Assembly (NCBI RefSeq): GCF_001636055.1
Contig: NZ_CP011789.1
Span: 3,720,001-3,784,000, forward strand
Source of the DNA: Pseudomonas putida
GTDB taxonomy: Bacteria; Pseudomonadota; Gammaproteobacteria; Pseudomonadales; Pseudomonadaceae
DNA length: 64,000 bases
Reading direction: 5' to 3'
Shown here: positions 45,620-53,188 of the stretch, piece by piece
Position numbering within the stretch: the first letter of the stretch is position 1
How the letters are laid out: each line of letters begins with the position of its first letter
The notes under the pieces: model-generated
Told to the model about the DNA's origin: nothing
What the model saw: the letters and a program-made list of their open reading frames with translations, nothing else
Databases searched by the model: none
Made by a program: the position numbers and the translations under genes

Positions 45620-46564
45620 TCAGTCGGCAGGTACGCTGAAACCCTTGGCGAAGGTTGGGGTAACATCCAGCCGTTGCGTCATCAGGCCATGGGCATGGTA
45701 GAAGTCGGCGGTCTCCTGCTGTTGGGTCACGGTGTGCTCATCGATGCCTTGCCAGTGCAGCTTGCGCCGCTCGAACTGCAACCGCGCGGCCTCTTCGGGA
45801 AAACCGATGATCGCCGCGAGGGACTTGGAATAGCTGTCCAGGTGCTGGTTGGCCCACACCTGGGCGCCAGCCAGGCGCTTGAGGTAGTCCTGCAAGGCCG
45901 CGTGTCGCGCAGGGTCTTGCAGCGCCTGGTCGGTAACCGCCAGGAAGCTGTTGCCGCTGGACAGGCCGCGACCGTTCACCAGCACCCTGCCCTGCCCGCT
46001 GGTCTCGGCCAGTGCAGTGTAAGGCTCCCAGGTCGCCCAGGCGTCCACCGAGCCGTTGGCCAGGGCGATCTTGGCGTCCACCGGCCCCAGAAAGCGAAAC
46101 TCCACGTCCTTCTCACTCAGGCCGGCCTGCTCCAAGGCCTTGAGCGCAATATGGTGGCCGATCGAGCCGCGGCCGGTGGCGATGCGCTTGCCCTTGAGGT
46201 CGGCGCCACTGCGCAGAGACGACTCCGGGCGCACCAGCACCGCGGTGCCGTAGGGGTCGGACTTGTCCACCGCAATGGCCTTGACCGGCGCCCCGGAGGC
46301 GAGCACGAACAGCAGTGGGGCATCGCCGATGATGCCTGCATCGATGGCGCCTGCGTTGAGGGCCTCGGCAAGTGGCGCGGCGGCCGGAAACTCGGCCCAG
46401 TGGATGTCGTAGGGCAGGTCGCGCAGTGCATCGGCAGCCTCGAGCTGGGCGCGCATGTTGCCCTTCTGGTCACCGACGCGCAGGGTGAGGCGCTCGGCGG
46501 CAAAGGCCTGGGTTGCCAGCAGCAGGCTGGCGGCAATCAACAGTAGGCGGGAACGGATCGGCAT
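45620..46564 (-). CDS. Orphan sulfonate/taurine-type ABC binding protein
   Basis: 314 residues with a signal peptide ending 'TQAFAAER'. 'LTLRVGDQKGNMRAQLEAADALRDLPYDIHWAEFPAAAPLAEAL' is typical of the SsuA/TauA group. No permease or ATPase adjoins it. It might use the SsuBC-like components at 36.2-37.7 kb or another system. The upstream gap (46565-46728) is very AT-rich, as often seen ahead of sulfate-starvation genes. Confidence 0.85.
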   Translation of the reverse strand: MPIRSRLLLIAASLLLATQAFAAERLTLRVGDQKGNMRAQLEAADALRDLPYDIHWAEFPAAAPLAEALNAGAIDAGIIGDAPLLFVLASGAPVKAIAVDKSDPYGTAVLVRPESSLRSGADLKGKRIATGRGSIGHHIALKALEQAGLSEKDVEFRFLGPVDAKIALANGSVDAWATWEPYTALAETSGQGRVLVNGRGLSSGNSFLAVTDQALQDPARHAALQDYLKRLAGAQVWANQHLDSYSKSLAAIIGFPEEAARLQFERRKLHWQGIDEHTVTQQQETADFYHAHGLMTQRLDVTPTFAKGFSVPAD

Positions 46565-46728
46565 GGAGCTCCTCGGGAAGGTACGTGCGTTGGAGCACTG
46601 ACTGTACCGAGTCGCGATAGATAAATTAAATTGATTTTAGGAATAACCTAATATGCAAATTAATTTATATTCCATATTCCTGTAGAGACGAGCCGCCATG
46701 ACGCAAGCCCGTCTCTACTGGGCTCGGC
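46565..46728. promoter_or_regulatory. AT-rich promoter region of the orphan binding protein
   Basis: An AT-rich block at about 46615-46680 stands out from the GC-rich surroundings and contains TAGG-N5-CCTA and several TAAATT/AATTTA inversions. A CysB-like activator would be plausible for a sulfonate gene. A 9-bp stem (46682-46690/46710-46718) closes the region near the lipoprotein stop. Confidence 0.4.
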
Positions 46729-47565
46729 TCAGTCCTTGGTCTTGTGCAGCAGGCTGTCGAAGCGCTTGCCGTCGATCAGGTAGGTCAGGCGCGCCTGGCC
46801 GTTTTCCAGCGGTTCCAGGGTCATGGGCGTATTGGTCTTGTGGTAGGGATGGCGGAACAGCGCCGGCTTCTCGGTATAGGCGTAGCTGTTGAAGGCCAGG
46901 GCATCGCCCGTCCAGCGCACGTTGTTGTACAGGTAGCGCCAGTTCTCGTCCGGGCGGTGATAGAGGTAGACGCCACTGGCGTCACGAACGACCTCGATCT
47001 GCACCGCGCCGGCCTTGCTCGCCCACTTGCCGATATAGCGTTCGAGCCCCGCATGGCCTGCTGGTACTGCCGGCGCCGGGGCGAAGTCACTTGCCTGGAA
47101 CGGGGTTCGCCGTGCCGCCTCACCCTTGGCATCGACGTACAGGTCACATAGCGGCGCCACCTGGTCGACCTTGCGGTAGAGGAAGGTGAGCTGGGCATCG
47201 GCGACTGGCATGCTCAACATCATGACCGTCGGGGCAAAACCCAATACCTTCAGGTCGAACGCACGCGCCTCGGACTGAACGTGGATCGAACTGCCGTCCT
47301 CGGCCACCTTGTAGTCGGAAATCTCGACGGCCTGGGTCTTGGGCTCGGCGCAGTTGAACGGGTGCAGTAGCACCTTGCCGTCGGCCTTGTATTCGGCGAC
47401 GTTGGCGATGCCACTCTTAAGCGGCATCATCGCCCAGATACCGACGATCGCACTTTTGTCGGTGCGCAGGGAAACCTTGTCCTTGCTCGGCGCGTGGCCG
47501 GCACAGCCGCCCAGGAACAGGGCGCTCAGGGCGAGAGGGAGTAGCGGTTTGAACACGATGATCAT
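46729..47565 (-). CDS. Putative lipoprotein of unknown function
   Basis: 278 residues. Signal peptide with lipobox 'FLGGC' (Cys21). The next part, 'SAIVGIWAMMPLKSGIANVAEYKADGKVLLHPF', looks like a lipocalin-like or META-type beta segment; a second beta-rich part ends 'RLTYLIDGKRFDSLLHKTKD'. No enzyme motif. It lies downstream of the EndoU operon on the same strand, 90 bp after the 82-aa gene, so it could be a distal member of it. Confidence 0.65.
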   Translation of the reverse strand: MIIVFKPLLPLALSALFLGGCAGHAPSKDKVSLRTDKSAIVGIWAMMPLKSGIANVAEYKADGKVLLHPFNCAEPKTQAVEISDYKVAEDGSSIHVQSEARAFDLKVLGFAPTVMMLSMPVADAQLTFLYRKVDQVAPLCDLYVDAKGEAARRTPFQASDFAPAPAVPAGHAGLERYIGKWASKAGAVQIEVVRDASGVYLYHRPDENWRYLYNNVRWTGDALAFNSYAYTEKPALFRHPYHKTNTPMTLEPLENGQARLTYLIDGKRFDSLLHKTKD

Positions 47566-47655
47566 CCATGGTTGGTCGAAGGCAGCCGCCCTGCGCTTGG
47601 CGCGTATTGGCTAAAGGCGACTCGCCATCATCGCATAAAACCCTTTTGCATCACC

Positions 47656-47904
47656 TCACTCGGCCCAGGCGCGCAAGCGCTGGATGAACTCGGCCAGCGG
47701 CACCCGTACTTCCGGCCAATCCGCCACGTGGTGGTGGCGCAGCACGGCGGTGTCCGCCACGAAGGTCACCAGGAAGGCGTTGCCACTGTAGATAACGTCG
47801 GCCGATCCGTAGCGAACGGCTTCTGCCTTTTCCAGCAGTGTATCGATACTTTCGCGAGTCACCTCTTCGGCGATGAATGCCTGCAAGCCATCGGAAAAGG
47901 TCAT
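47656..47904 (-). CDS. 82-aa acidic protein, candidate EndoU immunity
   Basis: 82 residues, no signal peptide, acidic. It starts 'MTFSDGLQAFIAEEVTRESID' with a good ribosome binding site ('gacaggagtacgccc'). No recognised domain. It follows the EndoU gene by 71 bp on the same strand, the usual place for an immunity gene. EndoU toxins act on RNA, so a cytosolic acidic partner would fit. The role is inferred from position only. Confidence 0.55.
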   Translation of the reverse strand: MTFSDGLQAFIAEEVTRESIDTLLEKAEAVRYGSADVIYSGNAFLVTFVADTAVLRHHHVADWPEVRVPLAEFIQRLRAWAE

Positions 47905-47975
47905 GGGCGTACTCCTGTCGCAAAGTGAAAAACAGTCGCCACGGGTACCTGCCCCGTGGCGACGAGTGGATGCAA

Positions 47976-48503
47976 TCAGGGTTTAGGATAGGCGGTATTG
48001 ATCAGATCGCCGTTCAGATAGAACACGATATCGAACGCAGCAGCAGGTGTGCCCTTCTGGCACTCGGTCCCCGAGGAGCCGACATACTTGCTCTTGTTCG
48101 AGGCATCCTGAACCCTGGTCGCGTAGGCATTGCGCACTGCAGCGATCACCTGGGTCTCGGTGCAGCGATCGGGGAACATCGTGGAAATGCTCTTCGTCCC
48201 GGTTCTCGCACCCTCGGCGATGGTGAAGTTCTTCAAGGTGTAGACATCACCCGCGCCGTGCGTCCCCGCCGGTGCATTGCTGACGCTGTCGGGGTTGATC
48301 CCGCCCGGACGGCTGTGGAAGCCCTTGGCAACGCCAGGTGCACTGACCTCACCGCAGAAGATGTGCTGGGCATTGATCCGCGGAGTGCCGGCCAGGGTTC
48401 CCTTGCTGCAGGTCGGGTCGGCCTGGGCGGCACCGATGCCGAACAGGGTCACCAGGCTGACAAGGGCCAGGCGCGTGCAGTTTCTGACAATACGCTTGTT
48501 CAT
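47976..48503 (-). CDS. Exported EndoU-domain RNase-like protein
   Basis: 175 residues. Signal peptide cleaved after 'GAAQA' (28). The mature protein fits the bacterial EndoU family: His47 in 'NAQHIFCGEV' and His63 in 'AKGFHSRPGG' are the two active-site histidines, with 'FDIVFYLNGDLINTAYP' as the closing strands. Cys32, 50, 114 and 148 could form disulfides, fitting an exported protein. EndoU domains cleave RNA and are used as toxins by CDI and other systems. Here the domain is the whole protein, with no delivery module. Ribosome binding site 'aaaaggagcttcacg'. Confidence 0.78.
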   Translation of the reverse strand: MNKRIVRNCTRLALVSLVTLFGIGAAQADPTCSKGTLAGTPRINAQHIFCGEVSAPGVAKGFHSRPGGINPDSVSNAPAGTHGAGDVYTLKNFTIAEGARTGTKSISTMFPDRCTETQVIAAVRNAYATRVQDASNKSKYVGSSGTECQKGTPAAAFDIVFYLNGDLINTAYPKP

Positions 48504-48569
48504 CGTGAAGCTCCTTTTCGTTGGGTTGAATCATTCATGCGTTGCTCGGGCGAATGCCCGGCAAGCCGG

Positions 48570-49352
48570 TCACAGCCCCAGTAGCCACTTGGCGCGGGTC
48601 AGGTAGGCGATGCGGTCGTCGAGGCCGTTGAAGCCACCGTTGATGCGGCGGGTGACTTCCTTCACGTCGTCCTTGTCGGCGTAGGTGTTGAGCTTGCGGC
48701 TGTCCCAGAACCAGCCGGCGACATCCACCGCCAGGAACGGGTCGGTACTGACCAGGGTGGGCGCATCCTTGAGTTCGAAGTCGCGCCCGCAGGCCTGGCC
48801 GTACTGGCGATAATTGGCCCGTCCGGTCAGCTGGATCAGGCCACGTCCCTTGAAGCGCTTGCCGTCGCCCGACTGGGTGTTGCCCAGGTCCTTGCGCCCT
48901 TCATAGGCGCTGCCGCTGGCAATTTCCTCGGTGTAGAGCAGGCACCCACTTTCATGGGCGATCTGCGCCAGGAAGTGCGCCTGGCGCAGTGGCGTGTCGA
49001 TCTTGTAACGGGCGAACACATCGAGGATGGGCTGTCGAAACGCCTCGACCTTCGCACCGGTGGCATGGATCAGCACCGCCCACAAGGTCGCCGTGCCGAT
49101 CGTCGATGGCAGGCCTGCGCGCAGGGCCTTGATGGTGTCGTCGTCGGCACTGACCGTCTTGCTCTGAGCAATGCCCTGGAGTTCCTGGTAGCGCTTCAGG
49201 GCCGTGCGCGAGCCCGGCCCCCAGAGTCCGTCGGTCACCAGGGCACAGACGAATTCGCCGCGCCCGCTGTTCATGTTGAGCAACAACTGCAGGGTGCGGA
49301 CATCGCCCTTGTCGTTGTTGCCACCTTCACCAACCGATTGCTTGATGCACAT
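48570..49352 (-). CDS. GH19 endolysin-like enzyme with peptidoglycan-binding N-terminus
   Basis: 260 residues, no signal peptide. Residues 15-80 look like a peptidoglycan-binding repeat ('DVRTLQLLLNMNSG', 'TDGLWGPGSRTALKRYQ'). Residues 85-260 form a GH19 domain with catalytic Glu134 in 'IAHESGCLLYTEE', a second Glu at 142-143, and 'FKGRGLIQLTGRANYRQYG', as in phage endolysins. It should cut the glycan chains of peptidoglycan (or chitin). No phage genes surround it. Without a signal peptide it needs a holin-like, lytic or type VI route to reach the cell wall. Strong ribosome binding site 'aaggaggcaagc'. Confidence 0.87.
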   Translation of the reverse strand: MCIKQSVGEGGNNDKGDVRTLQLLLNMNSGRGEFVCALVTDGLWGPGSRTALKRYQELQGIAQSKTVSADDDTIKALRAGLPSTIGTATLWAVLIHATGAKVEAFRQPILDVFARYKIDTPLRQAHFLAQIAHESGCLLYTEEIASGSAYEGRKDLGNTQSGDGKRFKGRGLIQLTGRANYRQYGQACGRDFELKDAPTLVSTDPFLAVDVAGWFWDSRKLNTYADKDDVKEVTRRINGGFNGLDDRIAYLTRAKWLLGL

Positions 49353-49455
49353 GCTTGCCTCCTTGCAGCGGGCACGACTTTCCCGTCGGCGACGGCCAAT
49401 GCCTGCCTTGCGCTGGTTTTGATAGGGGTTGCGGTGGGTCGAGCGGGTCTGGCCG

Positions 49456-49842
49456 CTACTTGCGAACGAGGGTCAGGCGAGTGCCGAACCTGTCCTTCTT
49501 GTAGCGATTGAACACCTGGATCTGAAGGTTCTTGCCGACCTGCCAGCCAAGTACGTAGCCTTTGTCCAGATCGGCGCAAAGGCCGGCATCAGCCTTGATG
49601 ATGGGATAGCGAGTGGCATCGGCGACCGCTGCTGGGGCTGGCGAGCCCAGTGCCAGGTTGCACGACCAGGTATCGATGCGCAGTCGGCCTGTCCCTTCAC
49701 GCCCCTCGTCGGGAATGACCAGGTTCAGGTCGAGGAACTCGTCCTCGGTCTCGAACTGCCCTACATATTTCTGCTCGGCGAACGCCGGCAGCAGTGTCGC
49801 CAGTGCGAGTGCACCGGCCAGTGTTGCAAAGGTGGATTTCAT
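49456..49842 (-). CDS. Small exported protein next to the endolysin
   Basis: 128 residues from ATG 49842 ('aaggagagtcgag' in front). Signal peptide ends 'PAFAEQ' (22). The mature part is beta-rich, with two Cys (61 and 89) that may pair. No family recognised. A periplasmic protein encoded beside a peptidoglycan hydrolase could be an inhibitor that protects the producer; this is inferred from context alone. Confidence 0.6.
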   Translation of the reverse strand: MKSTFATLAGALALATLLPAFAEQKYVGQFETEDEFLDLNLVIPDEGREGTGRLRIDTWSCNLALGSPAPAAVADATRYPIIKADAGLCADLDKGYVLGWQVGKNLQIQVFNRYKKDRFGTRLTLVRK

Positions 49843-49874
49843 CTCGACTCTCCTTGTTGAATGAATGCACATGT

Positions 49875-50108
49875 TCAGAACGCCAACAGCAAGCCCGCCC
49901 ATTCGGCGATGGCGATCGCCAGTTCCGGGCGCACCAGGCCCAGCGCCATCAGCGCAACCAGCAAGCTGGCACCGATACCGATCACCAGTCGCCGGGGGCC
50001 GGACATCCTGCGGTTGCGAACCGACTGCAGATCGATGATTGATTTCAAGGCACTGCCCTCCTCCTGGGATAGAACCAACAGCATCGAACGGTCATTGCGC
50101 CTGCTCAT
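49875..50108 (-). CDS. Small membrane protein (77 aa)
   Basis: 77 residues from ATG 50108 (ribosome binding site 'ggaggccaggcg'). A charged, basic N-terminal half (residues 1-40) is followed by 'LVIGIGASLLVALMALGLVR' and 'LAIAIAEWAGLLLAF', one or two membrane segments ending at the C-terminus. It overlaps the upstream gene by 17 nt. It has holin-like dimensions, but no holin family is recognised. Confidence 0.6.
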   Translation of the reverse strand: MSRRNDRSMLLVLSQEEGSALKSIIDLQSVRNRRMSGPRRLVIGIGASLLVALMALGLVRPELAIAIAEWAGLLLAF

Positions 50109-50391
50109 CGCCTGGCCTCCTGTAGATACCCAACAACTCGCCGTCCACGCGCACGACGATGGCCTCGTTGCCATAGCCCGGCACCTCGATGCTCAACGCA
50201 TGGCTGCCCTGTCCACGTGCGGGCGTACCGCCGACACGCAACGCCAGACCTTCCCCGACCGGCTCCACCGTGGCGTCCACCACCACGTTCAACGAAGCCA
50301 CCTGGGTGCCTGGCCATAGACGGTCGCAGGCTTGCTGCGCACGCTGCATCTCGGCCCCCAGCGACATCACGAACTGTTCCAGGCTATCCAT
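50092..50391 (-). CDS. Unknown protein of the DUF2589 operon (99 aa)
   Basis: 99 residues. An N-terminal helix ('LEQFVMSLGAEMQRAQQACDRL') precedes a beta-rich half ('LNVVVDATVEPVGEGLALRVGG', 'VVRVDGELLGIY'). This helix-then-strands layout repeats that of the two DUF2589 proteins upstream, so it may be a shortened relative. Start and upstream stop overlap (TGATG), so translation is coupled. Confidence 0.65.
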   Translation of the reverse strand: MDSLEQFVMSLGAEMQRAQQACDRLWPGTQVASLNVVVDATVEPVGEGLALRVGGTPARGQGSHALSIEVPGYGNEAIVVRVDGELLGIYRRPGDEQAQ

Positions 50392-50663
50392 CACGATTGC
50401 TCTGCTTCGTCCGTCAGCCAGTAGGGCCTGCGGGCGAAACCGACGTGGTAGGTCAACGCCTGCAGCACGACCTGGTGCTCGCCGATGTTGAGCAGCTTGA
50501 AACTCTTCTCGATGCCCAGCACCCGCCCGCGCGGCGTGCCGCTCAGGCAGCGGTTGAGCAATGCGGCCTGTGCCTCGACCGCCTCCTCCGGGGTCAGTTT
50601 TTCCGGATCGAGACTGCCGACCACGATGCGCTTCACATATCCAACATCCGTCAAATCAAACAT
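50391..50663 (-). CDS. Unknown protein of the DUF2589 operon (90 aa)
   Basis: 90 residues starting 'MFDLTDVGYVKRIVVGSLD'; GTG one codon upstream is an alternative start. It contains a helical middle ('TPEEAVEAQAALLNRCLSG') and beta-like end ('HQVVLQALTYHVGFARRPYWL'). I do not recognise the family. It lies 93 bp after the first DUF2589 stop and overlaps the next gene. Confidence 0.65.
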   Translation of the reverse strand: MFDLTDVGYVKRIVVGSLDPEKLTPEEAVEAQAALLNRCLSGTPRGRVLGIEKSFKLLNIGEHQVVLQALTYHVGFARRPYWLTDEAEQS

Positions 50664-50756
50664 CACGGCATTCCCTCTCCGGAAAAACGGGTTGCCAGCG
50701 TCGGCCTGCGGATCAGGCCTCTCCCTCGCCAGCGTGTCGCTCAGGACATCCGCGCG

Positions 50757-51356
50757 TCACGCGGCGATCTTGGGCGTGACCGACTGGGCGATGATGTCCA
50801 TCACCCGTGCCAGGCCTTCAGGCATGCCATCGTCGACGGCATGAACCTCGACGTGGTACTTCGCCGACTGGTCGGTGGAACGGGTGTTCTCCTTGTGCGA
50901 GGCCACCGAACCGGACACGTTGACCTTGGCGCTGAACGGTCCCCAGCCCAGCTTGGCTTCGGCGGAGAAGCTGCCGGAGCGGTCTTCGGTGTCGCGTGAC
51001 TGCTCGGAGTTGCGTACCTCCATGTCGAAGCTGATGTCCACCTTGTTGATTGCAAGGTTGGGCACCTTCACCACCGCCAGCAGCGGCAGCTGCAGCTCGA
51101 CTTTCTCGATGGCGGCCGGATCGTCTTCGGTCGGTGCCGAACGGTCGTAGCGGAACGACACGTTGCGGATGTCGCCGACATCGTTGGGGCCGGCGTTGGC
51201 CGGGTCGGCCGGGGGCAGGAAGCCAATCACCTTGATGAAGTTCGCGGTGGCATTGGCCAGACGGACCTGAGCGTCGCAGGCGGCGCTCAGGGGGGCACCG
51301 ATCAGGTCTGCCATCGGCAGGCCGCGGAATTGGTTACCCATTACAAAGTCAGACAT
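50757..51356 (-). CDS. DUF2589-family protein (199 aa)
   Basis: 199 residues. 'LPMADLIGAPLSAACDAQVRLANATANFI' and 'ELQLPLLAVVKVPNLAINKVDISFDMEV' match my recollection of DUF2589: an amphipathic N-terminal helix followed by a beta-sandwich-like part. No signal peptide or enzyme motif. Ribosome binding site 'ggagagacgtc'. The second family member lies 10 bp upstream, so they are probably made together. The function of the family is not known to me. Confidence 0.75.
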   Translation of the reverse strand: MSDFVMGNQFRGLPMADLIGAPLSAACDAQVRLANATANFIKVIGFLPPADPANAGPNDVGDIRNVSFRYDRSAPTEDDPAAIEKVELQLPLLAVVKVPNLAINKVDISFDMEVRNSEQSRDTEDRSGSFSAEAKLGWGPFSAKVNVSGSVASHKENTRSTDQSAKYHVEVHAVDDGMPEGLARVMDIIAQSVTPKIAA

Positions 51357-51366
51357 GACGTCTCTC

Positions 51367-51852
51367 CTAGATCAATTTATCGAGGTTGTGGATCAGTCGC
51401 GCCATGCCCTCGGACGAGGGCTGGGTTTCGACTCTGAGGGTGACGCGCGCCACTGGCCCGCTTTCACCATTTCGGCGAACGCCCATATCGACGTTCAAAG
51501 GCGTGTGTGTATCGGTCGGCCATGGCGAGTCGGGGTCGACATCACCGGCCTGTGCCGCACTCGGTTCACGGTGATCGGCATGCAGGCCGACCTCGAAGTC
51601 GATCTGCATGTCCTTGACGGTCAGCAAGCGCGAGCCGACCAGCGACAGCAGGGGCACCCGGACCAGGCGTTCCTCGCCGTCCTTGGCGTCGGGCGACTGC
51701 AGCGGCAGGCGCACATCGACGCTGACCGGACGGTTGTCGTCATCGAAGTACTGGCGCACGGTCGCCATCTGGAAGCGCTGGATCTTGTCCTGGGCCTCGG
51801 CCACGGCACCGGCAATGCTCTGGATCAGGTGATGAAGGGAGTGGTTCGCCAC
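51367..51852 (-). CDS. DUF2589-type protein (161 aa), first gene of the operon
   Basis: 161 residues from GTG 51852, with AAGGAG 9 nt upstream. An N-terminal helix ('HLIQSIAGAVAEAQDKIQRF') and 'RLVRVPLLSLVGSRLLTVKDMQIDFEVGL' resemble its neighbour at 50757: the 'PLL-V---L-I--v-I-F-v' pattern is shared. It is shorter and lacks the N-terminal 'LIGAPL' part. Probably a paralogue. The 176-bp gap upstream is the likely operon promoter. Confidence 0.7.
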   Translation of the reverse strand: MANHSLHHLIQSIAGAVAEAQDKIQRFQMATVRQYFDDDNRPVSVDVRLPLQSPDAKDGEERLVRVPLLSLVGSRLLTVKDMQIDFEVGLHADHREPSAAQAGDVDPDSPWPTDTHTPLNVDMGVRRNGESGPVARVTLRVETQPSSEGMARLIHNLDKLI

Positions 51853-52028
51853 GACAGACGCTCCTTGTCGATTGTCGGTGCCGGGCGCGGGCCGTCACGG
51901 GAACGGGCCATCAGCGGCTGACACCTGTTGTGGTTGGTGAGCTCAGGTTATGGCCAGGGACACGCGCCGTCCCGGTATCGGCGTCCCGAAAACCTGGATG
52001 TGCGTCCCAGGTTCATCCGGCCGCGCAC

Positions 52029-53102
52029 TCAGCCATGGATCAGTTCCCTGACCCAGTGATCGAGCACAGGCCGCTCGCCGTTGTCCGGCACCAGGCAACA
52101 GAATCCAGAGACCCCGCCATTGTTCAGCGCCGCACGGGCAGCCCGCGGCGAGAGACCGAACGCCTTGCGGAACAGGCGACTGAAATGGGTTTCGTCGACA
52201 AAGCCATGGTCGTAGGCCAGGTCGCCGATGCGCCGGCCGGCGTTGGTGCTGTCGCACAAGGCGAACAGGCAGCGGCGCAGGCGGCGTTGCAGCAGGTAGT
52301 GGCGCACGCCGCCGAAGCGCTCGAAAGAGCGATACAACTGGCTACGCGAGGTGCCGACCTCCTTGGCCAGTACCGCCGGGGTGAGGTCTTCACGGTGCAG
52401 GTTGCGCTCGATGTGCAGGCGCACACGGCGCCCCAGGTCAGACTGGCCTGCGACCTGAGCCTGCGCCTGGCCAGCCATGGCCTTGGTCAGGCAGGCCGCG
52501 ACCATCCCCAGCAACGGCAACGCCAGACGCAGTGCTTCATCCATGCCCAGGTGCGGCGCGGTGGCCGCCAACGACGACAGGAGGCGGGCCAGCAACATGC
52601 CCGCGGCCGTCTCCCGACGTAGCACCAGGCCATGCAACTGGCCAGCGTCGAACAACAGCAGCGACAGTGCCGTGCGCGGCATGAGCAGGCTGATTCCTTC
52701 GCTGGCCGCCATGCTGAACGTGGCCGGTTGCGCCAGGTCGAGCAACACCACGTCCCACGGACGTACCCGCAGGCCGTTGGCACAGGCCAGACCGCGCTGC
52801 AGTGGCAGGTGCAGCAGGTAGTGATCGAGGTCGCACCAACTCAGGCGCGTGGTATCGCGTCGATAACGGGCAGCGTCCAGATGGCCGCTGCAGAACAGAA
52901 AGCGGCTGAAGTGGTAGACCGTCAGGGACGTGCAAAAAGGCGTGGGTGTGCGGGCACCGACATCGAACAGCACGCTGGCGATCAACTGCCAGTGGGCCAG
53001 GTCCTGGGCCGCCGTGTGCGTGGCAGAACTGCTGAAGGTGGGTAGCGACGCAGTGTCCTGCGCCGCTGCAAGGAGGGATTGCGGGGTGACGTTGGGTTCC
53101 AT
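52029..53102 (-). CDS. AraC-family transcriptional regulator
   Basis: 357 residues. The C-terminal double HTH is clear: 'LTPAVLAKEVGTSRSQLYRSFERFGGVRHYLLQRRLRRC' and 'IGDLAYDHGFVDETHFSRLFRKAFGLSP'. The N-terminal 220 residues look like an AraC-binding-like sensor ('DLDHYLLHLPLQRGLACANG', 'VRPWDVVLLDLAQPATF'), close to the FeaR/XylS group. It sits directly upstream of the DUF2589 operon on the same strand and is the obvious regulator. Confidence 0.88.
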   Translation of the reverse strand: MEPNVTPQSLLAAAQDTASLPTFSSSATHTAAQDLAHWQLIASVLFDVGARTPTPFCTSLTVYHFSRFLFCSGHLDAARYRRDTTRLSWCDLDHYLLHLPLQRGLACANGLRVRPWDVVLLDLAQPATFSMAASEGISLLMPRTALSLLLFDAGQLHGLVLRRETAAGMLLARLLSSLAATAPHLGMDEALRLALPLLGMVAACLTKAMAGQAQAQVAGQSDLGRRVRLHIERNLHREDLTPAVLAKEVGTSRSQLYRSFERFGGVRHYLLQRRLRRCLFALCDSTNAGRRIGDLAYDHGFVDETHFSRLFRKAFGLSPRAARAALNNGGVSGFCCLVPDNGERPVLDHWVRELIHG

Positions 53103-53188
53103 GGTTCCGACTCACTGTCCATAGTGGAGCCGGAAAGTTGGTTCACTCCCGAGGGGGTTGCATCATTTTGCCATCATCACTTCCTGAC

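Noticed and set aside
48570..49352. Prophage lysis cassette
   Set aside because: The GH19 enzyme looks phage-like, but no structural, replication or integrase genes and no attachment-site repeats are present around it.
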